Assembly: GCA_023457135.1 (NCBI GenBank)
Contig: JAEWMO010000136.1
Span: 1 to 9,920, forward strand
Length of the DNA: 9,920 nt
Origin: Methanobacteriota archaeon
Lineage (GTDB): Archaea > Halobacteriota > Methanomicrobia > Methanomicrobiales > Methanoculleaceae
Reading direction: 5' to 3'
This document shows, one piece after another, positions 1 to 5,621 of the stretch. Positions within the stretch are counted from its first letter, which is position 1; every line of letters starts with the position of its first letter. Made by a program: the position numbers and the translations under genes. The notes beneath the pieces were generated by a model. It searched no databases. It saw only the letters and a program-made list of their open reading frames with translations, and was not told where the DNA came from.

Positions 1-184
1 ACATTCCGTCCGCGATACCCCAGGCGATGCAGCAGAAGAGGGCCGCAAATACGACCCTCTGGACGACGAACTCCAGCATCTCCGGATACCCCCGCAGCAC
101 GCTGGTGAACGTCATGGCGATGATCACGCCGTACATGACCTCGGCACCCGTCCAGAATCTCCCGATATAATCAGCGAGGGGCAT
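1..184 (-). CDS. Small integral membrane protein, N-terminal part (3' end outside window)
   Basis: The minus strand is open from an ATG at 184-182 to the window edge, giving 61 codons. The protein begins MPLADYIGRFWTGAEVMYGV and continues with a hydrophobic stretch at about residues 14-33 and a second at about 44-61 (VFAALFCCIAWGIADG). Two membrane segments separated by a short loop are therefore visible. An AAAGGA ribosome binding site lies 6 nt before the ATG, which supports this start. The gene points the same way as the flippase gene upstream of it, with a spacer of 107 nt, so co-transcription is possible but not shown. The pattern of a Glu-Val-Met-Tyr segment leading into the first helix resembles small archaeal membrane proteins of unknown function. 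I do not recognise a named family and assign no function. The C-terminal part lies outside the window. Confidence 0.72.
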   Translation of the reverse strand, partial: MPLADYIGRFWTGAEVMYGVIIAMTFTSVLRGYPEMLEFVVQRVVFAALFCCIAWGIADGM

Positions 185-291
185 ATGCGGTCCTTTACAC
201 GACAGAATACCCTCATCCGATATGAACATACTCCCGGGTGCCCGTTGAGACCTTTTACCGGGCTGATCTGTTCTCGGTGCAGGAAGCGGGT

Positions 292-1743
292 TCATCTGCC
301 GAGAAGGAGGTCTTTCAGCGAACCCAGTTCTCTCATGTCCAGGCCCTTTATCAGGACCATGATCATGACATACAGGACCATGCCGCTCGCTACCGCAAAC
401 AGAAGATTATGCACCGAATGGACCGGTAACAGCAGTATAATCCCTGCCATGAACCCTGATGCGGCGACACTCTTGGAGATGGGTGACCAGTAGATTTTGA
501 ACCTGATATACCTGAATGAGAAGAGGATCGCCACGATCGCTGTAATCGTGTAGGATATCAGGGTGGCAATTGCAGCACCGATAAAGCCGACGAGCGGGAT
601 AAGCAGCAGATTGAGAAGAAGGTTGGAGACCGCCGCAAGCACATGAATAATCAGGTTGAACCGGTTCTTCTTCACCAGATGGGTGACATTGATGACGATC
701 TGGTAGATGCCTGCCAGCAGGCCGGAGAGCGCAATAAATGGGATGACGACCGCTCCCGGTGCAAACTGAGGGGTGGTGAAGAGATTGAGAATCGGGCCGG
801 CCAGGGCGGACAGCCCTACCACAGCCGGTATGGCCACCAGCAGGAAATATTTCAATGAGATGCTGAGATAAAACTTCACCGTCTCTATCTCCAGCCGGTC
901 GTACAACCGTGAGAGCTCGGGAAAGAGGATCAACTGAATCGGATACATCAACTGGAAGATCAGCCCCCCGATGACGTAGCCCGCAGAATAAATCCCGACG
1001 GACGTAACCCCCAGGAAGAAGCCGATGACGAACCGGTCGCTGGACTCGGTGATCCACCGGATAAGCGAATTCGGGGTTATCGGCGCCGAGTATCTCAGGT
1101 ATTCCCTGATATAGGTAAATTTCGGGAAGGCAAATCCGATACGCCGCACGATGAGAACGAAGGAGATCAGGATCTCAAGCAGCATGATGATGAAGACGCC
1201 GCCAATCACGCCGATGATGCCGAACCCCAGCACCAGAAGGATCAGGATGAGTATCAGCCGCCCGAAACTGTTGAACAGGGATAAGGCTGCGTAGATCCTG
1301 GTCTCGCGACTGATCCGGAAGAAGAACGTTGCCACCAGGTCGACGGCAGTGAGCAGGATCAGGAACGAGCCGGCCTTCACAAAATACGAGGCCTCGACAT
1401 CGCCAAATAGCGTCAGGGCCAGGAAGTCCGAGAGGAGATAGACCGCGAGCGATATCGCAGACCCGGTGGCGCTGACGAAGAAAATGATCGAGTAAAAACC
1501 CTCCCTGATAACAGCTTCGTCTGTTTCTGCGGCTAAAAACCGGAGAAATGCCATATGAAGCCCGAACAGGGCAAGAGGGTAGAGGAGAGAGATCGTGACG
1601 TTGATCTGTGCCCAGATCCCATAACTGTCGGGCCCCAGCATCTTGGTGACGATGGGGAGAAGGAAAAACCCTCCCAGGCTGATGAACATCTGTGTTATCG
1701 CTATGAGACCGATATCCCTCGCGACTCTCTTATGTGACATCAT
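292..1743 (-). CDS. Polysaccharide / oligosaccharide flippase (MOP superfamily, Wzx-like)
   Basis: This 483-residue protein is almost entirely hydrophobic helices joined by short charged loops, as expected for the 12-14 membrane segments of Wzx/RfbX-type flippases. The N-terminus (RVARDIGLIAITQMFISLGG, then FLLPIVTKMLGPDSYGIW) is typical of the family: the first helix ends at a Pro-containing segment followed by a G-x-x-x-Y-G loop. Family members move lipid-linked sugars from the inner to the outer membrane leaflet during synthesis of surface polysaccharide, S-layer glycan or exopolysaccharide. The substrate cannot be read from sequence. I chose the ATG at 1743, with a second Met right behind it. 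A GTG at 1776 would add 11 mostly polar residues and has no ribosome binding site. The ATP-grasp gene lies upstream on the same strand about 250 nt away. Codon use is less GC-rich than in the phosphate genes to the right. The length matches the family, and I see no frameshift. Confidence 0.9.
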   Translation of the reverse strand: MMSHKRVARDIGLIAITQMFISLGGFFLLPIVTKMLGPDSYGIWAQINVTISLLYPLALFGLHMAFLRFLAAETDEAVIREGFYSIIFFVSATGSAISLAVYLLSDFLALTLFGDVEASYFVKAGSFLILLTAVDLVATFFFRISRETRIYAALSLFNSFGRLILILILLVLGFGIIGVIGGVFIIMLLEILISFVLIVRRIGFAFPKFTYIREYLRYSAPITPNSLIRWITESSDRFVIGFFLGVTSVGIYSAGYVIGGLIFQLMYPIQLILFPELSRLYDRLEIETVKFYLSISLKYFLLVAIPAVVGLSALAGPILNLFTTPQFAPGAVVIPFIALSGLLAGIYQIVINVTHLVKKNRFNLIIHVLAAVSNLLLNLLLIPLVGFIGAAIATLISYTITAIVAILFSFRYIRFKIYWSPISKSVAASGFMAGIILLLPVHSVHNLLFAVASGMVLYVMIMVLIKGLDMRELGSLKDLLLGR

Positions 1744-1925
1744 GGCATCCCGGCGTTCCAGAGGTTGTGGGAGCACTGGTACCGTTCACGGCTAAAAGGT
1801 ACCTCCCTGGCTGATGAGCATGAACTTCCGGCGTTTCCAGGAGAATGATAGTGAACGAAGATATGCTACGGGGGGATCTCCAGTCTCCTGACCCATGGGT
1901 TTCAGTTCCTCTCAAGGTGGTCATA

Positions 1926-1944
1926 CCCGGCGGTGATCGCCGGG
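1926..1944. repeat. GC-rich hairpin between the ATP-grasp and flippase genes
   Basis: A perfect 7-bp inverted repeat (CCCGGCG / CGCCGGG) with a 5-nt loop lies 47 nt past the ATP-grasp stop codon and about 180 nt before the flippase start. No T-rich tract follows on the minus strand, so it is not a classical archaeal terminator. It could stabilise the 3' end of the ATP-grasp transcript or be a processing site. The rest of the spacer (1744-1990) holds no convincing gene. Confidence 0.45.
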
Positions 1945-1990
1945 GTTGACAGGATGCGTGAGGCGAGAGTCCATCAATTCCATCGCCCGA

Positions 1991-3124
1991 TTACCGTTTC
2001 ACCCTCGGTCTGCCGTGAGGATAACGCAGCCCGCCGCTGCCGACCAGCCTCGCCAGACGGCCGCATGTTCTCGGGATTTGCACCATGTTCGGGAAGGGGT
2101 CGTCCAGAGAGAGGTTGGTTCGCGATCGCTTATCGAAGCACTCACGTAGCATATCCATGCCGGATGCCGGGTGAGCACAGAGATGGACCATATCTTCAGG
2201 AAACGGCCATCGGAACGTTATCCCGGTATTGTATTTGAAGATCGGCTCAATATCGCCATTTAATGCCATATTGACCAGCAGAACCGGGAAATTAACGCCG
2301 GAGGCAATAGATAGATCGAGAGACCCCCAGAACTTCGGGTTTATCTCCATCAACTTGAATATCCCGTCCCGGTTATCCTTCTTGAGTTCGACCATGGCTA
2401 CTCCGTGCCATTGCAATGATTCGAGCAGTTTCAGGCCGATCCTTTTCACTTCCTCGTTATAGATACCCTCTGCACAGGTGCTGGCACCTCCGGTGATGGG
2501 GAACTCCCGTTTCCGCCTGTGCATGAAGTATGCTCTCACCTTACCCCGGTTGAAGAGAGCAAAGAAGCCATACCCCGTTCCCGGAATGTATTCCTGCAGC
2601 AGAGACCCGGCGGGAGCAAAGCGTTCAAATTCCTGTGGGGAGCCAATATAACGGATTTTACCGGATCCATACGGATCTTTTGCCACGACGGGAAACTCGG
2701 TGATATCCTTGACTGACGTATATTCATGGGGAGAGGGAACATCGAGCGTTGACGCGAGTTGCATCGTCTTTTGCTTATTGCACGCAACCTGCATCGATCC
2801 ATACTCAGCCACGGGAACCCTGGTGAAAGGAAGCAGTTCCTTCTGGTACCGGGAGATTGCAATAGCAGAGAGGTATCCGACCGGAACAAGAACGTCAACC
2901 GGGTTTTCCTGGATATAACTCCCGATGAAGTCAATATATTGCTCTTCATCGCCGGGATCGGGGCACAGAATTTTGTTACGGCAGTATCGTGAAAAGAAGG
3001 ACAAAGCTCTGTGATTGGGCGACATTGCCGTGACATGAATGCCTGCTCTTCCCAGACTTCTCACCGCTCCCAGAGTATGCGTGTACGCGGCATCGGTGAT
3101 CAGCACCTTTACCTGTTGCTCCAT
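1991..3124 (-). CDS. ATP-grasp family ligase (carbamoyl-phosphate-synthase-like fold)
   Basis: The 377-residue protein has the layout of stand-alone ATP-grasp enzymes. Residues 5-110 form a Rossmann-like pre-ATP-grasp region starting KVLITDAAYTHTLGAVRSLG. The ATP-grasp core follows: FPVVAKDPYGSGK (145-157, K149 as the nucleotide-binding Lys), LLQEYIPG (175-182, E178 near the adenine/ribose site) and MEINPKFWGS (259-268, E260 and N262 as metal ligands). Such enzymes join a carboxylate to an amine or other nucleophile through an acyl-phosphate; the substrate here is unknown. Close relatives often sit in archaeal surface-glycan clusters, which fits the downstream flippase. The ATG at 3124 is preceded by a G-rich ribosome binding site (AGGGGG) 3 nt upstream. 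The last 35 or so residues, after DDPFP, are Arg/Gly-rich and look less conserved than the core. Possible roles include peptide-bond or amide formation on a sugar precursor. Confidence 0.85.
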   Translation of the reverse strand: MEQQVKVLITDAAYTHTLGAVRSLGRAGIHVTAMSPNHRALSFFSRYCRNKILCPDPGDEEQYIDFIGSYIQENPVDVLVPVGYLSAIAISRYQKELLPFTRVPVAEYGSMQVACNKQKTMQLASTLDVPSPHEYTSVKDITEFPVVAKDPYGSGKIRYIGSPQEFERFAPAGSLLQEYIPGTGYGFFALFNRGKVRAYFMHRRKREFPITGGASTCAEGIYNEEVKRIGLKLLESLQWHGVAMVELKKDNRDGIFKLMEINPKFWGSLDLSIASGVNFPVLLVNMALNGDIEPIFKYNTGITFRWPFPEDMVHLCAHPASGMDMLRECFDKRSRTNLSLDDPFPNMVQIPRTCGRLARLVGSGGLRYPHGRPRVKR

Positions 3125-3139
3125 GTTCCCCCTTCATTG

Positions 3140-3167
3140 CCGTGTATTACAGTCCGTGTATTACAGT
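3140..3167. repeat. Perfect 14-bp tandem repeat upstream of the ATP-grasp gene
   Basis: The unit CCGTGTATTACAGT occurs twice head to tail with no mismatch (3140-3153 and 3154-3167). It begins 16 nt upstream of the ATP-grasp start codon. Read on the minus strand, each copy carries TGTAATAC, a weak TATA-like core. The pair could be a duplicated promoter element, a tandem operator, or simple replication slippage. Confidence 0.85.
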
Positions 3168-3389
3168 AACAGGCGAGATCGGCCCTGCAGATCACCCCAT
3201 GTCCTTCTCCTATTTCCATAAGCAGGATTTATCCGCGAGACTGTGATGCGAATGTGGCATACGCAACAACAATAAAAAACGTTTCTGCCAGACAGAGGTT
3301 GCACAGGAAATGCCTTCAGAAGACGCGCCTGGAGAATCAGCCTTTAATGATGCTCCAAATCCAGTATCTGTGGTGTGGCATCATCGGTG

Positions 3390-3409
3390 ATTATACAGTA
3401 TATTATACA
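3390..3409 (+). promoter_or_regulatory. AT-rich double direct repeat, possible distal promoter
   Basis: ATTATACA is present at 3390-3397 and again at 3402-3409, one helical turn apart (12 bp start to start), with TATA-box-like sequence across the whole segment. If used as a TATA box on the plus strand, transcription would start near 3430 and give the methyltransferase mRNA a leader of about 230 nt. The element could equally be a regulator site. Assignment is from composition and spacing only. Confidence 0.35.
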
Positions 3410-3634
3410 TCATCGATTGTCGGATGCACCGGGTAGGATATACCACTGAACCGCGTGTTCTCGCAGACGGCTCCGGAAAATGCGCTTGTATAACGAGGAG
3501 CAACACCATTCTGAACCCCCACTACATATCAGCTTTACACGACCAACCCCGGCACGGAGTCAAGTTATATCCCTGTCACCAGGCAAGATCAGGAACCGGG
3601 TGAGCCGGGTGCGGCAGCCCGTGAACGTGAACAG

Positions 3635-3657
3635 TATATACTCCCGGAGAGGAGAGG
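3635..3657 (+). promoter_or_regulatory. TATA-like box and ribosome binding site before the methyltransferase
   Basis: TATATA at 3635-3640 is followed by a purine-rich GGAGAGGAGAGGG at 3646-3658, which ends 4 nt before the ATG at 3663. The purine tract is a clear ribosome binding site and decides the start codon. The TATATA lies about 25 nt before the ATG. If it were the real promoter, the mRNA would start at the ATG and lose the ribosome binding site. The two signals therefore conflict, and an upstream promoter is more consistent with ribosome-binding-site use. Confidence 0.5.
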
Positions 3658-3662
3658 GATGT

Positions 3663-4550
3663 ATGTACCGGATCATCGACTGGAACGAGCTCTGGAAAGC
3701 GATCTACGTGAGCTCGCCGGAGCGGGCAGAAAAAGATCGCGATCCCGCCTCCGTCTGGGACAAACGCGCCGCAGCCTACCGCCGGGCCACCCGCGGCGAG
3801 ACGCGGGCGACGGAGCAGGAACTTGCGGTCCTGGACCTCCGGCCGGAGGACACCGTCCTCGATATGGGTGCGGGGACGGGGAGGCTCGCCGTGCCGATTG
3901 CCGGTAGCGTTACCCACGTCACGGCCCTCGACCCCTCCGAAGGGATGCTCTCCATCCTCCGCGAGCAGATGGCCGCCGCGGGGCGAACAAACTACTCAAC
4001 GGTCACGATGCGCTGGGAGGACGCCGTCATCGGCAGGGACGTCGAGCCGCACGACGTGGTTATCGCGGCGTTCTCACTCGGCTTCTACGACCTCGCCGCC
4101 GCCCTCGAAAAACTCGACGCCGCGGCACGCCGGGCGGTCTACCTCTTCTGGCACGCAGGCGAGTGGCGGAGCCCCGGCGAGATGGCGCTCTACAGGACGG
4201 TCTTTGGGGAGGCGGCGGCTGCCGGAAAGGGTTACCCGGACTACATCTATCCCGTCAACATCCTCCACGACGCCGGGATCTACCCGAACGTCCGGATCAT
4301 CCGGGCCGCCTGGGACACGGTCTACGACTCCGTCGAGGATGCCGCCCGGACCTGGGCGGCGATGCACAACCCGGAGATGGAGGACCTCTCGGTGGTCCGG
4401 GATTACTTCTCGCAGACGCTCCGCCGGAACGAGACCGGGCAGTACGTCGAGACGAACATCCGGCCGACCGCGGCGGTCTGGTGGGAGAAAGAGACGGGGG
4501 ATACTACCGGACGGGGACAACGGCACCCCCCCGCTCCGGCAACAAAATGA
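3663..4550 (+). CDS. Class I SAM-dependent methyltransferase
   Basis: The 295-residue protein carries the class I methyltransferase signature. Motif I is VLDMGAGTGR (65-74), the glycine-rich SAM loop, and the acidic residue at the end of strand 2 is D90 in THVTALDPSEGM, which normally binds the ribose hydroxyls. DVVIAAFSLGFYD (131-143) matches the motif IV strand and the loop after it. The N-terminal 60 residues (IDWNELWKAI, then WDKRAAAYRR) are a helical cap of the kind seen in methanogen proteins of this type. The C-terminal third is tryptophan-rich (WHAGEW, WAAMHN, AVWWEK) and probably forms the substrate lid. The acceptor is unknown. The start at 3663 is chosen for its ribosome binding site and the match to family N-termini; the frame stays open back to 3480 but that extension looks non-coding. 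The gene appears to be transcribed alone, with no neighbour that hints at a pathway. Confidence 0.88.
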   Translation: MYRIIDWNELWKAIYVSSPERAEKDRDPASVWDKRAAAYRRATRGETRATEQELAVLDLRPEDTVLDMGAGTGRLAVPIAGSVTHVTALDPSEGMLSILREQMAAAGRTNYSTVTMRWEDAVIGRDVEPHDVVIAAFSLGFYDLAAALEKLDAAARRAVYLFWHAGEWRSPGEMALYRTVFGEAAAAGKGYPDYIYPVNILHDAGIYPNVRIIRAAWDTVYDSVEDAARTWAAMHNPEMEDLSVVRDYFSQTLRRNETGQYVETNIRPTAAVWWEKETGDTTGRGQRHPPAPATK

Positions 4551-4570
4551 CGAACGAAGGCTCCCGGTTT

Positions 4571-4624
4571 TTCGGAGCGTTCCGAACTCCGGATATCCGG
4601 GCGACGCATGATCAGTCGCCCGGA
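4571..4624. repeat. Cluster of three overlapping or adjacent inverted repeats upstream of pst
   Basis: Within 54 nt there are three perfect inverted repeats: TTCGGA/TCCGAA (4571-4576 with 4581-4586, 4-nt loop), the 12-bp palindrome CCGGATATCCGG (4589-4600), and TCCGGGCGAC/GTCGCCCGGA (4596-4605 with 4615-4624, 9-nt loop). The second and third overlap, so only one can form at a time. The cluster lies between the methyltransferase stop and the first TATA-like box of the pst operon. It may act as the 3' end of the methyltransferase mRNA, as an operator for pst, or both. No T tract follows. Confidence 0.65.
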
Positions 4625-4625
4625 C

Positions 4626-4662
4626 CTATATAGCAATATTGATAATATGTACTATAATATAG
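4626..4662 (+). promoter_or_regulatory. pstS: AT-rich promoter region of the pst operon
   Basis: Several TATA-like boxes lie 47-83 nt before the pstS start: CTATATAG at 4626-4633 and TATAATATAG at 4653-4662. ATAATAT is repeated at 4642-4648 and 4654-4660 with a 12-bp period. Using the usual archaeal spacing of about 25 nt, the downstream box would start transcription near 4682-4688 and leave a leader of about 20-27 nt. Having two boxes would allow alternative promoters or overlap of one with a repressor site, as expected for a phosphate-responsive operon. The regulator is not identified. Confidence 0.6.
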
Positions 4663-4708
4663 ACTCCGTCGAGAATCGATATGTTTTCCCGTACCCTTCT
4701 TCAGTATA

Positions 4709-5572
4709 ATGACAGGAAAGGGTCAGTCCGGAAGTTTAAGGGATATAACCGCGGTTGCCGTTATCGGCATCTTCGCGGTTGTTTTGATGGCGGCAGGATG
4801 TCTCGGCAGCGATCAGACGGCCACGCAGGAGCGGATCACGGTGACGGGGTCGACCACGGTCCTGCCCATCGCCGAGCAGGCGAGAGAAGCATTCGAGGCG
4901 CAAGACGCCTCCGCGGAGATCATGGTGAGCGGAGGAGGCTCGAGTGTCGGGGTCAAGGCCGCCGGCGAGGGCACTGTAGACATCGGCATGTCCTCCCGGG
5001 ACCTCAAATCCGCAGAGACCACCACCTATCCGGACCTCGTCAGGCACCACATTGCCGACGACGCGATCCTCCTCATCGTCAACTCACAGAACAATGTCGA
5101 GAGCCTCACGCTTGATGAGGTGCGGGGCATCTACAACGGCACCTACACGAACTGGAACCAGGTAGGCGGGTCCAACCAGCAGATCGTCGTTATAGGAAGA
5201 GACAGTGCATCGGGGACGCGGGAATTCTTCTCCGAGTTTGTCATGGACGGGGAGGACTTCATCAGGACCCAGGAGGAGTTCAACTCGAACGGCGGGATCC
5301 AGCAGAAGGTCTCCCGGACTCCGGGCGCGTTCGGCTACGTCGGCCTCGGCTACACCCAGGGCGTGAAGGCCCTCGCGCTCAACGTCGACGGGACCGACGT
5401 TGAGCCCACGCTCCAGAACATCACGGACGGGACGTATCCCATCAGCCGACCGCTCTACATGCTGACGAACGGGCAGCCCGAGGGTCTCGCGCAGCGGTAC
5501 CTCGAGTTCATCATGAGCGCGGAAGGCCAGGAGATCGTGGCGAACGAAGATTACATCCCGGTGCGGGGGTGA
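4709..5572 (+). CDS. pstS: Phosphate-binding lipoprotein PstS
   Basis: This 287-residue protein is the extracytoplasmic receptor of the high-affinity phosphate ABC transporter. The N-terminus has a hydrophobic helix (about 13-29) ending in a lipobox-like AAGC with C31 as the likely lipid-anchored residue, so it should be tethered outside the cell membrane. Phosphate-contact motifs are visible: ITVTGSTTVLPIA (43-55), VSGGGSSVGVKAAGEGTVDIG (73-93) with the SSRDL loop after it, and IGRDSASGTREFF (162-174), the family's R-x-S-x-S-G-T loop. FGYVGLGY (208-215) is also typical of the family. The ATG at 4709 is the only in-frame ATG before the hydrophobic helix, but it lacks a ribosome binding site, which is unusual compared with the downstream genes. 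It is the first gene of pstS-pstCA-pstB-phoU and matches the family length. Confidence 0.95.
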   Translation: MTGKGQSGSLRDITAVAVIGIFAVVLMAAGCLGSDQTATQERITVTGSTTVLPIAEQAREAFEAQDASAEIMVSGGGSSVGVKAAGEGTVDIGMSSRDLKSAETTTYPDLVRHHIADDAILLIVNSQNNVESLTLDEVRGIYNGTYTNWNQVGGSNQQIVVIGRDSASGTREFFSEFVMDGEDFIRTQEEFNSNGGIQQKVSRTPGAFGYVGLGYTQGVKALALNVDGTDVEPTLQNITDGTYPISRPLYMLTNGQPEGLAQRYLEFIMSAEGQEIVANEDYIPVRG

Positions 5573-5574
5573 AT

Positions 5575-5600
5575 GGGGCAACGCCCCCTATTTCTTTTCT
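5575..5600 (+). terminator. Intra-operon hairpin with T-rich tail between pstS and pstCA
   Basis: GGGGC (5575-5579) and GCCCC (5583-5587) form a 5-bp GC stem with a 3-nt loop. A pyrimidine run, TATTTCTTTTCT (5589-5600), follows immediately. It begins 2 nt after the pstS stop. This resembles a partial terminator or an mRNA 3'-end stabiliser and would leave pstS transcripts more abundant than those of the downstream genes. The stem is short, so read-through is expected. Confidence 0.55.
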
Positions 5601-5621
5601 GAGTACTACGGCGGAGTGCTG

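Larger units (their letters stand above)
3125..3662. other. Gene-free AT-richer spacer between divergent genes
   Basis: I see no credible gene in these 538 nt between the ATP-grasp gene (leftward) and the methyltransferase gene (rightward). Short open frames exist, including one covering 3254-3436 and the in-frame extension of the methyltransferase from 3480, but their codon use and predicted peptides look random. The stretch holds a 14-bp tandem repeat next to the ATP-grasp start, an AT-rich pair of direct repeats at 3390-3409 and a TATA-like element at 3635-3640. It probably contains promoters for both neighbours. Decayed coding sequence is also possible. Confidence 0.6.

Noticed and set aside
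1730..1924. 64-codon minus-strand frame between ATP-grasp and flippase genes
   Set aside because: There is no ribosome binding site, no family resemblance, and it overlaps the flippase start.
1933..2238. 101-codon plus-strand frame opposite the ATP-grasp C-terminus
   Set aside because: It is antisense to conserved ATP-grasp sequence and the peptide looks random.
3192..3200. Minimal upstream frame (ATG GGG TGA, minus strand) behind an AGGAGAAGGA ribosome-site-like tract, before the ATP-grasp gene
   Set aside because: A two-codon start-stop is easily found by chance and no transcript start is known. Calling it a regulatory leader peptide would be speculation.
3254..3436. 60-codon frame in the long spacer
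   Set aside because: There is no ribosome binding site and no similarity to a known family, and it contains the AT-rich repeat element.
3823..4611. 262-codon plus-strand open frame overlapping the methyltransferase
   Set aside because: It is an out-of-frame shadow in high-GC DNA, a Ser/Arg/Pro/Thr-rich translation with no domain. The true frame carries the SAM-binding motif.
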